Assembly: GCA_910589415.1 (NCBI GenBank)
Contig: OU342631.1
Location: forward strand, 58,742,598 to 58,806,597
Length of the DNA: 64,000 bases
Direction: 5' to 3'
DNA from: Malachius bipustulatus
Lineage: Eukaryota > Arthropoda > Insecta > Coleoptera > Melyridae
The translations under genes and the position numbers were made by a program. Positions 12,881 to 23,689 of the stretch are shown here, one piece after another. How positions within the stretch are numbered: position 1 is the stretch's first letter; each line of letters begins with the position of its first letter. Under the pieces are notes generated by a model, which did no database searches, was not told the origin of the DNA, and saw only the letters and a program-made list of their open reading frames with translations.

Positions 12881-13310
12881 CGGCCGCGCAGGAACATTTC
12901 TCCCGCAACATTGCAATGCGTAACATAGCGAGAATGATAGAAAAGTAACGTTGCTTCAATTTTACAATTGAAATATTGTAGCAAGGTTACCAATGAAACT
13001 AATCTGCTATGTATGAAATATAAGGTTACAGGAACGTTGTCATTGTATGATTGCTGAAATATAGAAATTATTATTTTGCAGAAATATTGTTGAAAAGACC
13101 GCGCATGAACATTTCTCCCGCAACATTGCAAAGCATAACATTGCGAGAATAATAGAATAGTAACGTTGCTTTAATTTAGCGTTGAATTATTGTAGCAAGG
13201 TTACCAATGAAACTAATCTGCTACGTATGAAAATAAGGTTACAGCAACATTGCCAGTGTAGGATTGCTGAAATATAGCAATATTATTTTGCAGAAATATT
13301 GCTGATTCAA
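12881..13310. repeat. Two ~213-bp direct tandem repeats rich in GCAACATTGC
   Basis: Unit 1 starts near 12881 (CCGCGCAGGAACATTTCTCC) and unit 2 near 13097 (CCGCGCATGAACATTTCTCC). Both run through AACTAATCTGCTA and GAAATATAG to GCAGAAATATTG. GCAACATTGC-like words recur from about 12780 to 13500, suggesting a decayed satellite. No coding potential. It is absent from the second duplication copy. Confidence 0.75.
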
Positions 13311-13697
13311 TCTCACAGGAACGTTCACCTCGTGTTGTTATTGAAATATTTCAAGGAGTTTTTTTATAAACCTTGCAGGAATAATGTTAATGCATTATTA
13401 CTGGAATGTTCTAATTCGATTATTGCAGGAAAGTTTGTTTTATAAACCTTACCAGGATATTGTTATTGCTGAAATGTATGAATGAAATATAATATTGCAG
13501 AAACGTTAATACTCAAGGATACCTATGCAGGAAGAAAAAAATTGCTATAACGTCTGTAAAATATTTTTTATTTGAAATAAACACAAGTTCACATCGCACA
13601 AAAGTCAGAGCGCAAAAATGATAATAACACGTGTACAAAAAGTACCTAAAGTAAAAAAGTACAAAATAAAGTACAAAAAGTACAAAAAGTACGTACA
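13311..13697. other. Low-complexity spacer with repeated GTACAAAAA words
   Basis: AT-rich decay of the preceding repeat to about 13500, then a short run of GTACAAAAA words (13660-13695) that ends at the mariner insertion site. Homology with the second duplication copy resumes at about 13663. No gene seen. Confidence 0.5.
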
Positions 13698-13699
13698 TA

Positions 13700-16139
13700 C
13701 AGGGTGCACCACGTATCCTTCTCTATATTGCTATCTCGGAAACGGTAATAGGTGGAATAGGGCATCAAAGGTTCAGAAGTTACGTAATTACATGTCTTTT
13801 AATATGACGTTTGAAGATTGCAAAAAAAGTCAGCGGTTCTCAAAATATTTAGAAAAAACTGAAAATCTGTCAAATTTAAAAATCGCCATAACTTCTTTAT
13901 TTATAGGAATTTTGGAAATCTGAAAGGTGCGATATAAAACATACATAATTGTCTACATTTTCATCTAATTTTAGATTTTTTTGGCCTACTAGATTTTGAG
14001 ATGTGATTACCATCTTTTGTTTTTCTTATGGACGCCATATTAGATTTTTACATGGTTAGGAAGACAAAAAATCTGTGAATTCAATGATGTATCACTCTTA
14101 CTATTTTACTTGAGAAAAAACCCTTAAAAACAGCTTTTTTAATTGGACAATACAAAATGAGGTTATAATCAAGATGATAATAGAAAATGAACATTTAAGG
14201 TTAACAAAGGTAACAAAAATAATAATTAAAGAAACAACGGAAAACCACAGCAATTAATTTAAGTACTCAAATTGTCTACCATTATTTTGCAGGCATCTTT
14301 GGCAGCGGTTAAAGACGCCATCAGTGGCTCTCCTAATATGCCTCCATGGTAGTGTAGCAATTTCACGACGAACAGCCAATTCCAGTTCCTCAACATTTTC
14401 ATAGGTCCTCTTGTATACTCTATCTTTTAAGTATCCCCATAGGAAAAAATCCAGAGGGGTGAGATCTGGGGATCTCGCTGGCCATTGAACTGAACCATGG
14501 GTTCCAATCCACCTCTCCGGATATTCTTCATCCAGATATAATCTAACAATGCGGCAGTTATGGGCAGGAGCGCCATCTTGCTGAAACCATCTTATTTTTC
14601 GTAGCTGCAAAAGTGGCAACTGTTCCAAAACATCTCGCATTTCATTTTGCAAGATATGGAGGTACCTCTGGCCAGTTAAATTTTCATTGTAAATAATTGG
14701 GCCGAGCACTTGATTGTCAAAAACGCCACAGAGTACATTAAAACCAAATTTCACTTGTGGTCGTACTTCTTGCATCAAATGAGGATTTTCTTGTCACCAC
14801 AATACCTCGTTGTTTCTGTTGAAAATTCCACAATTTGTAAATTTAGACTCGTCAGTCCAAAGGATTGTTCTGGGAACATTTTCGTTTCCTTCTTTTTGGT
14901 TTAAAAACCACCTACAAAAATTAGTACGTCGAATGTGATCTTGATCGCCATTTAATTTGTGACCTAATCTCTTGTGGTACGGTTTATACTTATTCTTGTG
15001 CAACACACGAAGTGTTGTCGATACACTTGTGCCACCAATTAAAGAAAGTTCTCTCGATGAAGCCAGATTGTTTACCTCTAGCGCAGCCAGAACATTTGTT
15101 TCAGCGACTTCAGGAGTTTTTCTTTGTTTGTTTGCATTCAAAAATTTTTTTTTTCGCACACATGTTTTGTCACTTTTTGAAATTGCGTTTTATGGGTTTG
15201 CCTCCTTTCAGGATAATCGTTCAAATATTTTGTCGCACTTCTTTCTGCATTCCGTCCACAAACAATGTAGGTACAAAACATATCATACCTTTCTTCTGGA
15301 CTGTAGCTCATGATCTTGATGTTTAAACAATAAGTCAAACCAAATAACTTGAACTAAAATTCGTGAAACTATTATCTCAAAAAATACCGACGACAAAATT
15401 AAGTCCCATCTAGAGGTTCGGGGTGCATCTAACAATGTTGTAAATAATAATAATTATTACTTTCATTTACTTCACTCTAACAAAATGAAACTACTGTCAA
15501 AATCTCATATTTATAACGTCAGCGGGGTTGTGTAGATTGATATCAAAGACATTAACCTAATTCACATACTAATTCGGTGCTATTAGGTCTGTCCCAAACG
15601 AATAAATGTCGTTAGTTCAAGGTATTTGGTCAAACACGATTAAACGTCAAATAACGAAAAGCCTACTAATAAAAAATTTATTATTTGATAAAAAATTTTC
15701 TAAATCTGTTTTTAAGGGTTTTTTCTCAAGTAAAATAGTAAGAGTGATACATCATTGAATTCACAGATTTTTTGTCTTCCTAACCATGTAAAAATCTAAT
15801 ATGGCGTCCATAAGAAAAACAAAAGATGGTAATCACATCTCAAAATCTAGTAGGCCAAAAAAATCTAAAATTAGATGAAAATGTAGACAATTATGTATGT
15901 TTTATATCGCACCTTTCAGATTTCCAAAATTCCTATAAATAAAGAAGTTATGGCGATTTTTAAATTTGACAGATTTTCAGTTTTTTCTAAATATTTTGAG
16001 AACCGCTGACTTTTTTTGCAATCTTCAAACGTCATATTAAAAGACATGTAATTACGTAACTTCTGAACCTTTGATGCCCTATTCCACCTATTACCGTTTC
16101 CGAGATAGCAATATAGAGAAGGATACATGGTGCACCCTG
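13700..16139 (-). mobile_element. Mariner-like element with 434-bp terminal inverted repeats
   Basis: Bounded by CAGGGTGCACCACGTATCC and its complement, flanked by TA at 13698-13699 and 16140-16141. The arms 13700-14133 and 15706-16139 are near-perfect inverted repeats. The second duplication copy has the pre-insertion sequence GTACGTACATATAGTTATAAG near 31815, proving the borders and a TA target duplication. It carries one minus-strand transposase gene. The outer ~45 bp are shared with the MITE at 43855-44851. Confidence 0.93.
14254..15338 (-). pseudogene. Mariner-like transposase (D..D41D spacing), lightly damaged
   Basis: The cut-and-paste transposase of the enclosing element. The N-terminal part has MSYSPEERYDM and a helix-turn-helix region. 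The first catalytic Asp is in ILWTDESKF, the second in QQDGAPAH, the third in SPDLTPLDFFLWG. I count 41 residues between the second Asp and the Asp of PLDFF, matching the DD41D type and not the DD34D of classical mariner. Two lesions: a homopolymer frameshift near 15140-15160 (AAAAAAAAA) and a TGA at 14794-14796 in an expected Trp-Trp position. Otherwise the frame is open to the stop at 14254. Such light damage suggests recent inactivation. Confidence 0.85.
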
Positions 16140-17746
16140 TATAGTTATAAGTATATGAAATACATATTTAGGGATATAAAAAAAGCTAGTTCTAATAAGT
16201 GAATTTTTTCAAGTTTAATTTTCAAGACATAAAATTAATTCTAGAATACGTAGGTATACACTTCGAATAGCATTAACAAAATTAATTAAAACTCAGCACT
16301 TAAATAACGACTGCAAAATTACATGTCAGTCTTCTATTTTAAAATAAAAGCAGAGTTGGGTTTACAAAAAAAAAAATTGAAAAAAATGTATATAGGTATA
16401 TAATTAATTAATTATATAAAATTTTAATTAATAATTATTATTATTCTATGCTGTGGTTTCACCAGATAGACAAGTAAAAAAGCGAAAAATAGTTATTTAT
16501 TATACAAGAGAAAAAAGTGATAGATTTTAGCTCGAGATGTGATTTCGTCCCCGACGCGTTTAGCGGAGGGGACAAACACATCGAGAGCTAAAATCGCACT
16601 TTTTTCTCGTGTGTAATATACAATTTTTTTCTGCGAGAAGAAATATCAGTGTTAGAATGTCGAAAAACGTAGTTAGATAACTGAAAATTATGACGGAAAA
16701 TTGATTTATGTTAAACTTGGATTTTCAAACTGTCTTTTATCGTAATTGACGTTGCCTGGGTAACGAAACGATTTAATTATTACATAAACGTCTTATTAAT
16801 GTAATTAAAATTGAAGACAGTTTTGCAAAGATTCTTGTTAGTTTTCGATGAGTGAATTTAATAATATGGATAGTGATTATTATGAAAATTCCCTTAATAA
16901 TTGCCATTTGGATAATAAGGTAACTTTCCTTTACGTATATTTGATATAAATTTAATGATATCTGAGTGTTAATAGTAGCTATACCTAAGCCGCCATTTCG
17001 GGAAAATAAGTACTCATTTATTTCCCTGCTAATTCATTTATTTCCCCGATAAGATGCAGCTCATATAATGAGACATTTTTCTACCTGGCAACGGGGAAAA
17101 AGGTCAAACTTATAGCCCGTCGCAGAAAAAAAATTATTTTTAAATTAGTTATTTTTGTTTTTTTTTTAATTATAAGCTATACTTTCACTAAGAAGAATTT
17201 TTTTAATAAAATGCTTTCTTTTTGACCTAATCGCAAAAAACCGCCTGAGAAAAAGTGGGTTAATTGGTCGAAAAATGACACTTTGTTGTTTTTTTTTTAC
17301 TAAACTCAGAATTTTGAGGGTGGAGGTGATTTCAAACAACTTATTTCAAAGAAATTTTTTTGAAAAAAAAGCCGAGTAGTTATGTTTTCTCAATTTATTT
17401 TTGGTCACAGTAGGCTAGTTCCTTGGAACGGCTAAAATGTAGTTTTTCCATTTGAGAAACCTTCGGAAGCTTTCAATACCGAAAATTATAGGAAAAAAAA
17501 TATATAGGAGCGATTTATCCGCTCCTATTATTTCTCCCTATTATATCGCGTGTTCGCATGTTGGAACCAGGCCATGACTGCTTTCTCGAACTCTGCATCA
17601 GTATATGCGGGGTACTGGATTTTTACAGCATCTGTCAAATATAATACCTATTATTAGAAACAATGTCATATAATATCTTTCATATTTTGTTCAATAATTT
17701 AAGACTAGTTTAGGCAATAATAAGGCAATAACCTTTTAAAATCAAA
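16140..17746. other. Non-coding part of duplication copy 1
   Basis: Matches 31822-33674 except for an extra segment at about 16497-17135. That segment holds an imperfect hairpin (about 16507-16610, arms around GATTTTAGCTC) and the inverted words AATTTTTTTCTGCGA near 16623 and TCGCAGAAAAAAAATT near 17123. Its two ends share a GCGAAAAA/GCAGAAAAA-like word, so it may be an insertion in copy 1 or a microhomology-mediated deletion in copy 2. No gene. Confidence 0.6.
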
Positions 17747-17766
17747 GAAGTACTTACATCTACTAA

Positions 17767-17812
17767 GTACATACAGAACATACTTATTCTGAACTCCCAA
17801 TTTTAAGAAATT
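17767..17812 (+). pseudogene. COX1: COX1 3' end (NUMT edge)
   Basis: Only the last codons remain: EHTYSELPILRN in the mitochondrial code, ending in an incomplete T stop against trnL2. The YSELPIL stretch matches the usual COX1 C-terminus (YNELPI-type). It marks the left edge of the mitochondrial insert. The ~20 bp before it (17747-17766) match neither mitochondrial DNA nor the duplication partner. Confidence 0.75.
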
Positions 17813-17877
17813 TCTAATATGGCAGATTAGTGCATTGAATTTAAACTTCAAATATAAAGTTGAAGCTTTTTGTAGAA
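17813..17877 (+). tRNA. trnL2: tRNA-Leu(UUR), NUMT copy
   Basis: TCTAATATGGCAGATTAGTG start, TAA anticodon in the TTTAAAC loop, located between COX1 and COX2 as in most insects. The acceptor 3' arm pairs imperfectly. Not expected to function in the nucleus. Confidence 0.8.
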
Positions 17878-17880
17878 ATA

Positions 17881-18558
17881 ATAACATGAAAGACCCTATT
17901 ACTTCAAGATAGAGCTTCACCTTTAATAGAACAATTAGCCTTTTTTCATGATCACACCTTAATAATTTTACTAATTATTACAATTTTAGTAAGTCAACTA
18001 ATAATTACATTATTTTTTAATAAATATACAAATCGATACCTTTTAGAAGGACAAATAATTGAATTAATTTGAACTATTCTTCCAGCCATTACTTTAATTT
18101 TTATTGCTCTTCCTTCTTTAAAATTACTTTATATTTTAGATGAAGTTAATAACCCAATAATTTCTATTAAAACAATAGGACATCAATGGTACTGATCATA
18201 CGAATATTCAGACTTTAAAAATATTGAATTTGATTCTTATATAATTCCTATTAATGAAATAAATAATTGAAATTTTCGTCTATTAGATGTTGATAATCGA
18301 ATTATTATTCCTTTTAAAACACAAATTCGAATAATAGTATCATCATTAGATGTTATTCACTCATGAACTATCCCATCATTAGGAGTTAAAATTGATGCAA
18401 CTCCAGGACGTTTAAACCAAATTAGATTTTTTACCAATCGAACAGGATTATTTTATGGACAATGCTCAGAAATTTGCGGAACAAATCATAGATTTATACC
18501 TATTGTTTTAGAAAGAATTTCACCTAAATATTTTATTAAATGAATAAAAAATTTTTAA
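17881..18558 (+). pseudogene. COX2: Cytochrome c oxidase subunit II, NUMT copy (open frame)
   Basis: In mitochondria this subunit holds the CuA centre that takes electrons from cytochrome c. The frame opens with ATA at 17881 (MTWKTLLLQD) and reads 225 codons to TAA at 18556 in the invertebrate mitochondrial code with no lesion seen. The N-terminal membrane hairpin and the CuA motif [14 protein letters not shown] near the end are present. Length is typical for insects. In the nuclear code its TGA codons are stops, so it is non-functional here by location. Confidence 0.92.
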
Positions 18559-18559
18559 A

Positions 18560-18629
18560 CATCAGGTAACTTAAAGTAAGTATTGGTCTCTTAAACCACA
18601 TTATAGTAAAGTAACGATTACTCCTTATG
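18560..18629 (+). tRNA. trnK: tRNA-Lys (CTT), NUMT copy
   Basis: Starts CATCAGGTAACTTAAAG, with CTT in the TCTCTTAAA anticodon loop, between COX2 and trnD as in the ancestral insect order. The 3' acceptor CCTTATG pairs with CATCAGG with one mismatch. Confidence 0.85.
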
Positions 18630-18695
18630 AAAAATTTAGTTAATATTATAACATTAACTTGTCAAGTTAAAATAACTAATTAATAGTAATTTTTA
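18630..18695 (+). tRNA. trnD: tRNA-Asp (GTC), NUMT copy
   Basis: AAAAATTTAGTTAATATTA start, GTC in ACTTGTCAAGT, AATTTTT acceptor at the 3' end, directly before ATP8. Confidence 0.85.
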
Positions 18696-18854
18696 ATTCC
18701 ACAAATATCTCCTTTAAATTGATTAATTTTATTTATTTTCTTTACAATAATTTTTATTTTTATTAATTTATTAAACTACTTCATTTTAAATTATAAGTTT
18801 AGAAGAAAGACTGAAACACAAAAAATCAATAATAAATTAAACTGAAAATGATAA
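18696..18854 (+). pseudogene. ATP8: ATP synthase subunit 8, NUMT copy (open frame)
   Basis: Starts ATT (IPQMSPLNW, the conserved ATP8 N-terminus) and ends TAA at 18852 after 52 codons. One membrane segment, then a polar tail. It overlaps ATP6 by 7 bp at ATGATAA, as usual in insect mitochondria. Confidence 0.88.
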
Positions 18855-19513
18855 TAAATTTATTTTCTTCCTTTGATCCCTCAACAAATTTTCACTTAAG
18901 ATTAAATTGATTAAGAACATTAATATTTATTATTATAATTCCATCAATATTTTGATTAATTCCCTCACGCTTGAATATCCTATGATATAAAATTTTATAT
19001 ATTCTACATTTAGAATTTAAAATTTTAATAAATCAAAAAGGAGCTACATTAATATTAATTTCTTTATTTTCTTTAATTTTAATAAATAATTTTTTAGGGT
19101 TATTCCCATATATCTTCACAAGATCTAGTCATATAGTTATAACTTTCACTTTAGCCTTACCTATATGAATTAGATTTATAATCTTTGGATGATTAATGAA
19201 TACAAATCATATATTTACGCATTTAGTACCACAAGGCACACCCCCTGTTTTAATGCCTTTTATGGTATGTATTGAAACAATTAGAAATATAATTCGACCT
19301 GGGACTTTAGCTATTCGATTATCAGCTAATATAATTGCAGGCCATCTTTTATTAACATTACTTGGAAATACAGGCCCAATACTTTCAATAATATTAGTTA
19401 ATATCTTAATTATTGTTCAAATCTTATTATTAATTTTAGAAATAGCAGTTTCAATTATTCAATCTTATGTATTTGCAATTTTAACAACATTATACTCTAG
19501 AGAAGTAATTTAA
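18848..19513 (+). pseudogene. ATP6: ATP synthase subunit a, NUMT copy (open frame)
   Basis: Membrane subunit of the F0 proton channel in mitochondria. It begins MMNLFSSFDPST and runs 221 codons to TAA at 19511. The conserved block [19 protein letters not shown] and the functional Arg region [18 protein letters not shown] are present. It shares 1 bp with the COX3 start. No frameshift seen. Confidence 0.9.
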
Positions 19514-20302
19514 TGATAAATAAAAATCATCCATGCCATTTAGTTGAAGTAAGGCCATGACCTATTTTAGGAGCTTTTAGAGCTATAACTACAATAATAG
19601 GAATCATTAAATGATTTCATTTATATAATAATAACTTATTACTATTAAGATTCCTCATTATAATATTAGTGATATATCAATGATGACGAGACATTACCCG
19701 AGAAAGAACTTACCAAGGATTACATACAATTATTGTTGTAAATGGCCTTCGATGAGGAATAATCTTATTTATTACTTCTGAAATTTTATTTTTTGTATCA
19801 TTTTTTTGAAGATTTTTTCATAATATACTAGCACCAAATACATATTGACATTGGAATAATGTGACCTCCTAAATCTATTTATTCTTTTAATCCTATTCAA
19901 ATTCCTTTATTAAATACATTAATTTTATTAACTTCAGGATTAACAGTAACTTGGGCCCATCATTCTTTAATAGAAAATAATAACACCCAAACAACTCAAG
20001 GACTAAGATTAACAATTATTTTAGGAATTTATTTTACAATTCTTCAAGCTTATGAATATATCGAAGCATCATTTACTATTTCTGACAGAATTTATGGATC
20101 ATCATTTTTTATAGCAACCGGATTCCATGGAATTCATGTAATTATCGGAACAACTTTTCTTTTAACCTGTTTAATTCGTCATTTAATAAATCATTATTCA
20201 ATAATTCACCATTTTGGATTTGAAGCTGCAGCATGATACTGACATTTTGTTGATGTTGTATGATTATTCTTATATATTTCTATTTATTGATGAGGAAGAT
20301 AA
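19513..20302 (+). pseudogene. COX3: Cytochrome c oxidase subunit III, NUMT copy (frameshifted)
   Basis: Starts ATG at 19513 (MMNKNHPCHLVE) and ends GGS-TAA at 20300. The reading breaks near 19845: after APNTY the frame must shift to continue [18 protein letters not shown]. The total of 790 nt is one more than a multiple of three, so a 1-nt insertion or 2-nt loss is implied. Downstream motifs ([33 protein letters not shown]) are intact in the second frame. This is a clear sign of relaxed constraint. Confidence 0.9.
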
Positions 20303-20366
20303 TTTATTTATATAATATAAAAATTATATTTAATTTCCAATTAAAAAATCTATATAAAAATAGTAT
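20303..20366 (+). tRNA. trnG: tRNA-Gly (TCC), NUMT copy
   Basis: TTCC anticodon context (ATTTCCAAT) in the expected position between COX3 and ND3. Ends were placed by eye. Confidence 0.75.
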
Positions 20367-20368
20367 AA

Positions 20369-20725
20369 ATAATAAAAATATTAATAATTATAATTTTAAT
20401 TAGATTAATAATTTCAACAATTATAATAATACTGGCATCAATACTCTCAAAAAAAATATTTTTTGATCGAGAAAAAAATTCTTCATTTGAATGTGGATTT
20501 GACCCAAAATCAAATTTTCGCCTACCTTTTTCTTTACATTTCTATTTAATTGCAATTATTTTTTTAATTTTTGATGTTGAAATTACATTATTTTTTCCTT
20601 TAATTTATTCAATAAAAATCTCTTTTATTAATAATTATATTCAATTATTAATATTTTTAATTTTTATTTTATTAATTGGACTTTATCATGAATGAAATCA
20701 AGGATGTTTAAATTGATCATTTTAA
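20369..20725 (+). pseudogene. ND3: NADH dehydrogenase subunit 3, NUMT copy (open frame)
   Basis: Opens with ATA-ATA and runs 118 codons to TAA at 20723. The signature loop [11 protein letters not shown] and the acidic membrane block [14 protein letters not shown] are intact. A core membrane subunit of complex I in the mitochondrion, dead here by location and code. Confidence 0.88.
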
Positions 20726-20787
20726 ATAAGAAGCAAAATTTGCATTTAGTTTCGACCTAAAAATTTGATAATTACTTATCCTTATTT
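20725..20787 (+). tRNA. trnR: tRNA-Arg (TCG), NUMT copy, first of the tRNA block
   Basis: AATAAGAAGC start, TCG in TAGTTTCGACCTA (very like insect trnR), CTTATT acceptor at the end. It comes before trnA, reversing the ancestral A-R order. Confidence 0.85.
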
Positions 20788-20790
20788 AAT

Positions 20791-20854
20791 AAGGGTTATA
20801 GTTAATTATAACATTTAATTTGCATTTAAAAAGTATTGGAAAACAAATAACCTT
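20791..20854 (+). tRNA. trnA: tRNA-Ala (TGC), NUMT copy, second of the tRNA block
   Basis: AGGGTTATAGTTAATTATAA start, TGC in AATTTGCATT, AACCTT acceptor end. It lies after trnR and before trnN. Confidence 0.85.
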
Positions 20855-20855
20855 A

Positions 20856-20920
20856 TTAATTAAAAACAAAATAGAGGTATATCACTGTTAATGATAAAAA
20901 TGAGTCTCAACACTAATTAA
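20856..20920 (+). tRNA. trnN: tRNA-Asn (GTT), NUMT copy
   Basis: TTAATTAAAAACAAAATAGA start, GTT in ACTGTTAATG, CTAATTAA acceptor end. Confidence 0.85.
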
Positions 20921-20988
20921 AGAAATATGAGATACAAAATTAAGCTTCTAACTTATATTTTAAGCAGTGAAATTCTGTTTATATTTCT
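20921..20988 (+). tRNA. trnS1: tRNA-Ser(AGN), anticodon TCT, NUMT copy
   Basis: GAAATAT...ATATTTC acceptor, and a short D region as is usual for this tRNA. The anticodon stem TTAAG/CTTAT encloses the loop CTTCTAA, giving TCT and not the GCT found in most insects. TCT is typical of polyphagan beetles (from memory). Confidence 0.85.
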
Positions 20989-20989
20989 A

Positions 20990-21052
20990 GTTTATATAGT
21001 TTAAATAAAACATTATATTTTCATTATAAAAATAAATTATATTTTATAAATA
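20990..21052 (+). tRNA. trnE: tRNA-Glu (TTC), NUMT copy
   Basis: GTTTATATAGTTTAAATAAA start, TTC in ATTTTCATTA, TATAAATAC acceptor end. Confidence 0.85.
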
Positions 21053-21117
21053 CTTAAAAATAAAATTATTTCCTTAATATCTTCAATATTAAACTCTAGA
21101 TATAAGCTATTTAAGTA
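21053..21117 (-). tRNA. trnF: tRNA-Phe (GAA), NUMT copy
   Basis: Minus-strand gene, anticodon GAA (plus strand ATCTTCAAT), in the normal place between trnE and ND5. Confidence 0.8.
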
Positions 21118-23626
21118 AAATAAAATTAATAATATAATAACTCATAAAAGTATTATTAAAAAATACATTTTTAAATTATTAAAAAATAAAATTTGAATAA
21201 ATTGACTAAAATTTAAAAAAATTTTATATAAATTTTGAACTCCTAAATATTCAAACCACCCCTGATCTAATATCTTATAATAATTTTTTCTTGATAATAA
21301 AAATAAATAATTTATCCCAAAAGTTGAAATAATAGGTATATTTCATATTAAACCTAAAAATTTTCTAATTAATAAGTTATCTAAATAAAATAAATTATAA
21401 AAATTTATTTTTGAAATTTCAATACCTAATATCAACCCAATTAAAATTATAAATAAAGTCATTATTTTTATTAAAAAAGGCAAACAAATAAAATAAGGGG
21501 TAGAAAAAATCAATCATGATAATATTCTCCCTCTAAAAATTACAAATATAATTAAACCTCCCATTCTTTTTAAAATAATAAAATTTTTTTCATTTAAATA
21601 ATTTAAACTAATAAAATTAAAATTATTAATTATTAAATAATAAAAAAGACGAAATCTATAACAAACAGTTAACCCAATAGAAATATAAAAAATAAAAAAA
21701 AAAACCCAGATAAAAATGGTAAACCACATAAAGACAAATTTCTTACATTAAAAAATAAACAAGTTAAAGGCATAATATTTACTATATTACCTAAAAATCG
21801 AATATCTTGACTATTTCTATAATTATGAATAATATTACCCGCACATATAAATAATAATGCTTTAAATAAAGCATGAGTTAATAAATGAAAAAAAGACAAT
21901 ATACAGGGTAAGTCATTGATATGGGAAAGCTCGATTACACCTATACCATTAAAGATATCGAAATAAATCAAAAAGTGCTGTAAATGGGAGGGTAAAGTGC
22001 AGTTTGTAAAATTATTTTCAGATACACAGGATGGCCCAATATCGCTGTATGCCATACAACTTTGTTATTTTAAATAGGACACCCTCTATATTATTACATC
22101 TTCAGATTATTTGAGAAAAGTCAAAAATAATGGTTTGTAAAGTTGAAGTTTGTAATGAGCAATTTATGAGTTATAAACAAATGAAAATCGTGATTTTTCA
22201 TTTTCAAAGCAGCTTATATTGAAAACGGCTCGAGATATGGAAAAACGGTTTACATGTCCCTATCTTAATTTTTAATTTGGTATCCTATCATGTAGCTGAA
22301 ATTTTTATACCGGGTGATGAAAATAATCAAATTTTTCACCACTCTGTATAAAAGTTTCATCCATCCAATAGGATACCGCTTGAAAAGTTAAGATAGGAAC
22401 ATGTAAACCGTTTTTCCATATCTCGAGCCGTTTTCAATATAAGCTGCTTTGAAAATGGAAAATCGCGATTTTCATTTGTTTATAACTCATAAATCGCTCA
22501 TTACAAACTTCAACTTTACAAACCATTCTTTTTGACTTTTCTCAAATAATCTGAAGATGTAATAATATAGAGGGTGCCCTATTTAAAATTACAAAGTTGT
22601 ATGGCGTACAGCGATATTGGGCCATCCTGTGTATCTGAAAATAATTTTACAAACTGCACTTTACCCTCCCATTTACAGCACTTTTTGGTTCATTTCGATA
22701 TCTTTAATGGTGTAGGTGCAATCGAGCTTTCCCATATCAATGACTTACCCTGTATAAGAACCTAAAGATAAAATTCTTAATATTAAACCTAATTGTCGTT
22801 AAAGTAGATAAAGCAATATTTTTTTTTAAATCATACTCAAAATTTGCCCCTAATCCAGATATAAATATAGTTAATCTAGAAATAAATAATAAAAATAATT
22901 TTATATTGTCACTAAAAGAAAAATTAAAACGAATTAATAAATAAACACCTGCAGTTACTAAAGTTGAGGAATGTACTAGAGATGAAACAGGGGTAGGAGC
23001 AGCTATAGCAGCAGGCAATCATGATGAAAAAGGAATTTGGGCACTTTTTGTTATTGCAGCTAAAATAACTAACCAAGTAATAATTTCTATAAATAAATTA
23101 TTATTTTTATAATAATCTAAATAAATAATAAAATTTCATCTACCAAAATTTACTATCCAAGAAATAGCAATTAATAAAGCTACATCACCAAGACGATTAG
23201 TCAAAGCAGTTAATATACCAGCATTATAAGATTTAACATTTTGATAATAAATAACTAAACAATAAGAAACTAACCCTAAACCATCCCATCCCAATAAAAT
23301 TCTAATTAAATTAGGCGAAATAATTAAAAATATTATAGATAAAACAAATATAATTACTAAAAAAATAAAACGCTTTATATTTAAATCACCATGTATGTAC
23401 TCTTTTCTATATAAAATAACTATAGAAGAAATAAATAAAACAAATCTTATAAATAATAATGATATTCAATCTAACAATAATGTCATTATAATATTATTAC
23501 TATTAATAGAGACTAATAAATATTCTAATAAAATTAATTTATTAAATATTAAAAATATTAAACTTAAAACAAACAATATATAAAACTAATAAATAAAAAA
23601 ATAATAAAATAAATTTTATTAATAAT
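21118..23626 (-). pseudogene. ND5: NADH dehydrogenase subunit 5, NUMT copy, broken
   Basis: A complex I membrane subunit. Recognised by FFHLLTHALFKALLF and SLCGLPFLSGF on the minus strand, followed by GLTVCYSFRLFYY. Three lesions are visible. First, a MITE at 21904-22752 inserted at a TA in the codons just before FFHLLTHA. Second, a 1-nt insertion near 22789-22792, where ACA ATT must be followed by GGT TTA but an extra A intervenes. Third, loss of about 15-20 codons in a T-rich stretch after LPFLSGF (near 21685-21705), where the SKDLI-type block should be. N-terminus placed next to trnH. Confidence 0.88.
21904..22752. mobile_element. Palindromic MITE (849 bp) in the ND5 copy
   Basis: Begins CAGGGTAAGTCATTGATATG and ends with its complement, with TA on both sides (21902-21903, 22753-22754). 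The arms are near-perfect inverted repeats of about 400 bp around a short centre near 22300-22345. No transposase. The word AAAACGGTTTACATGTCCCT in each arm closely matches one in the MITE at 32079-32952 and the element at 51336-55712, so they are related. Removing it restores ND5 codons across the TA. Confidence 0.92.
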
Positions 23627-23689
23627 AATTTAAAATAAATTTTTATGTCTTTGACTCCACAAATCAATATTTTTATTAAACTATTTAAA
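23627..23689 (-). tRNA. trnH: tRNA-His (GTG), NUMT copy
   Basis: Minus-strand gene with GTG in ATTTGTGGA, between ND5 and ND4 as expected. Confidence 0.8.

Larger units (their letters stand above)
8073..17746. repeat. Segmental duplication, copy 1 (direct; partner 28242-33674)
   Basis: From TCTCCAAAGAAGTAATAG at 8073 to ...TTTTAAAATCAAA at 17746 the sequence matches 28242-33674 in the same orientation with few substitutions. Differences are mostly large indels. Copy 1 has about 11184-13660 (LINE B and the small tandem repeat), a mariner at 13700-16139, and about 16497-17135. Copy 2 lacks these but has insertions at 28694-28948, 29393-29573 and 32079-32952. Homology continues well outside the LINE, so this is a segmental duplication and not two LINE insertions. 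The NUMT lies between the copies. Confidence 0.85.

Noticed and set aside
13618..13923. Open frame of about 100 codons on the plus strand
   Set aside because: It is a chance reading across the left inverted repeat of the mariner; the same peptide appears in the opposite arm at 15916-16128.
21514..22055. Two separate small membrane-protein genes
   Set aside because: They are ND5 pieces separated by a deletion, with MITE sequence translated at one end.
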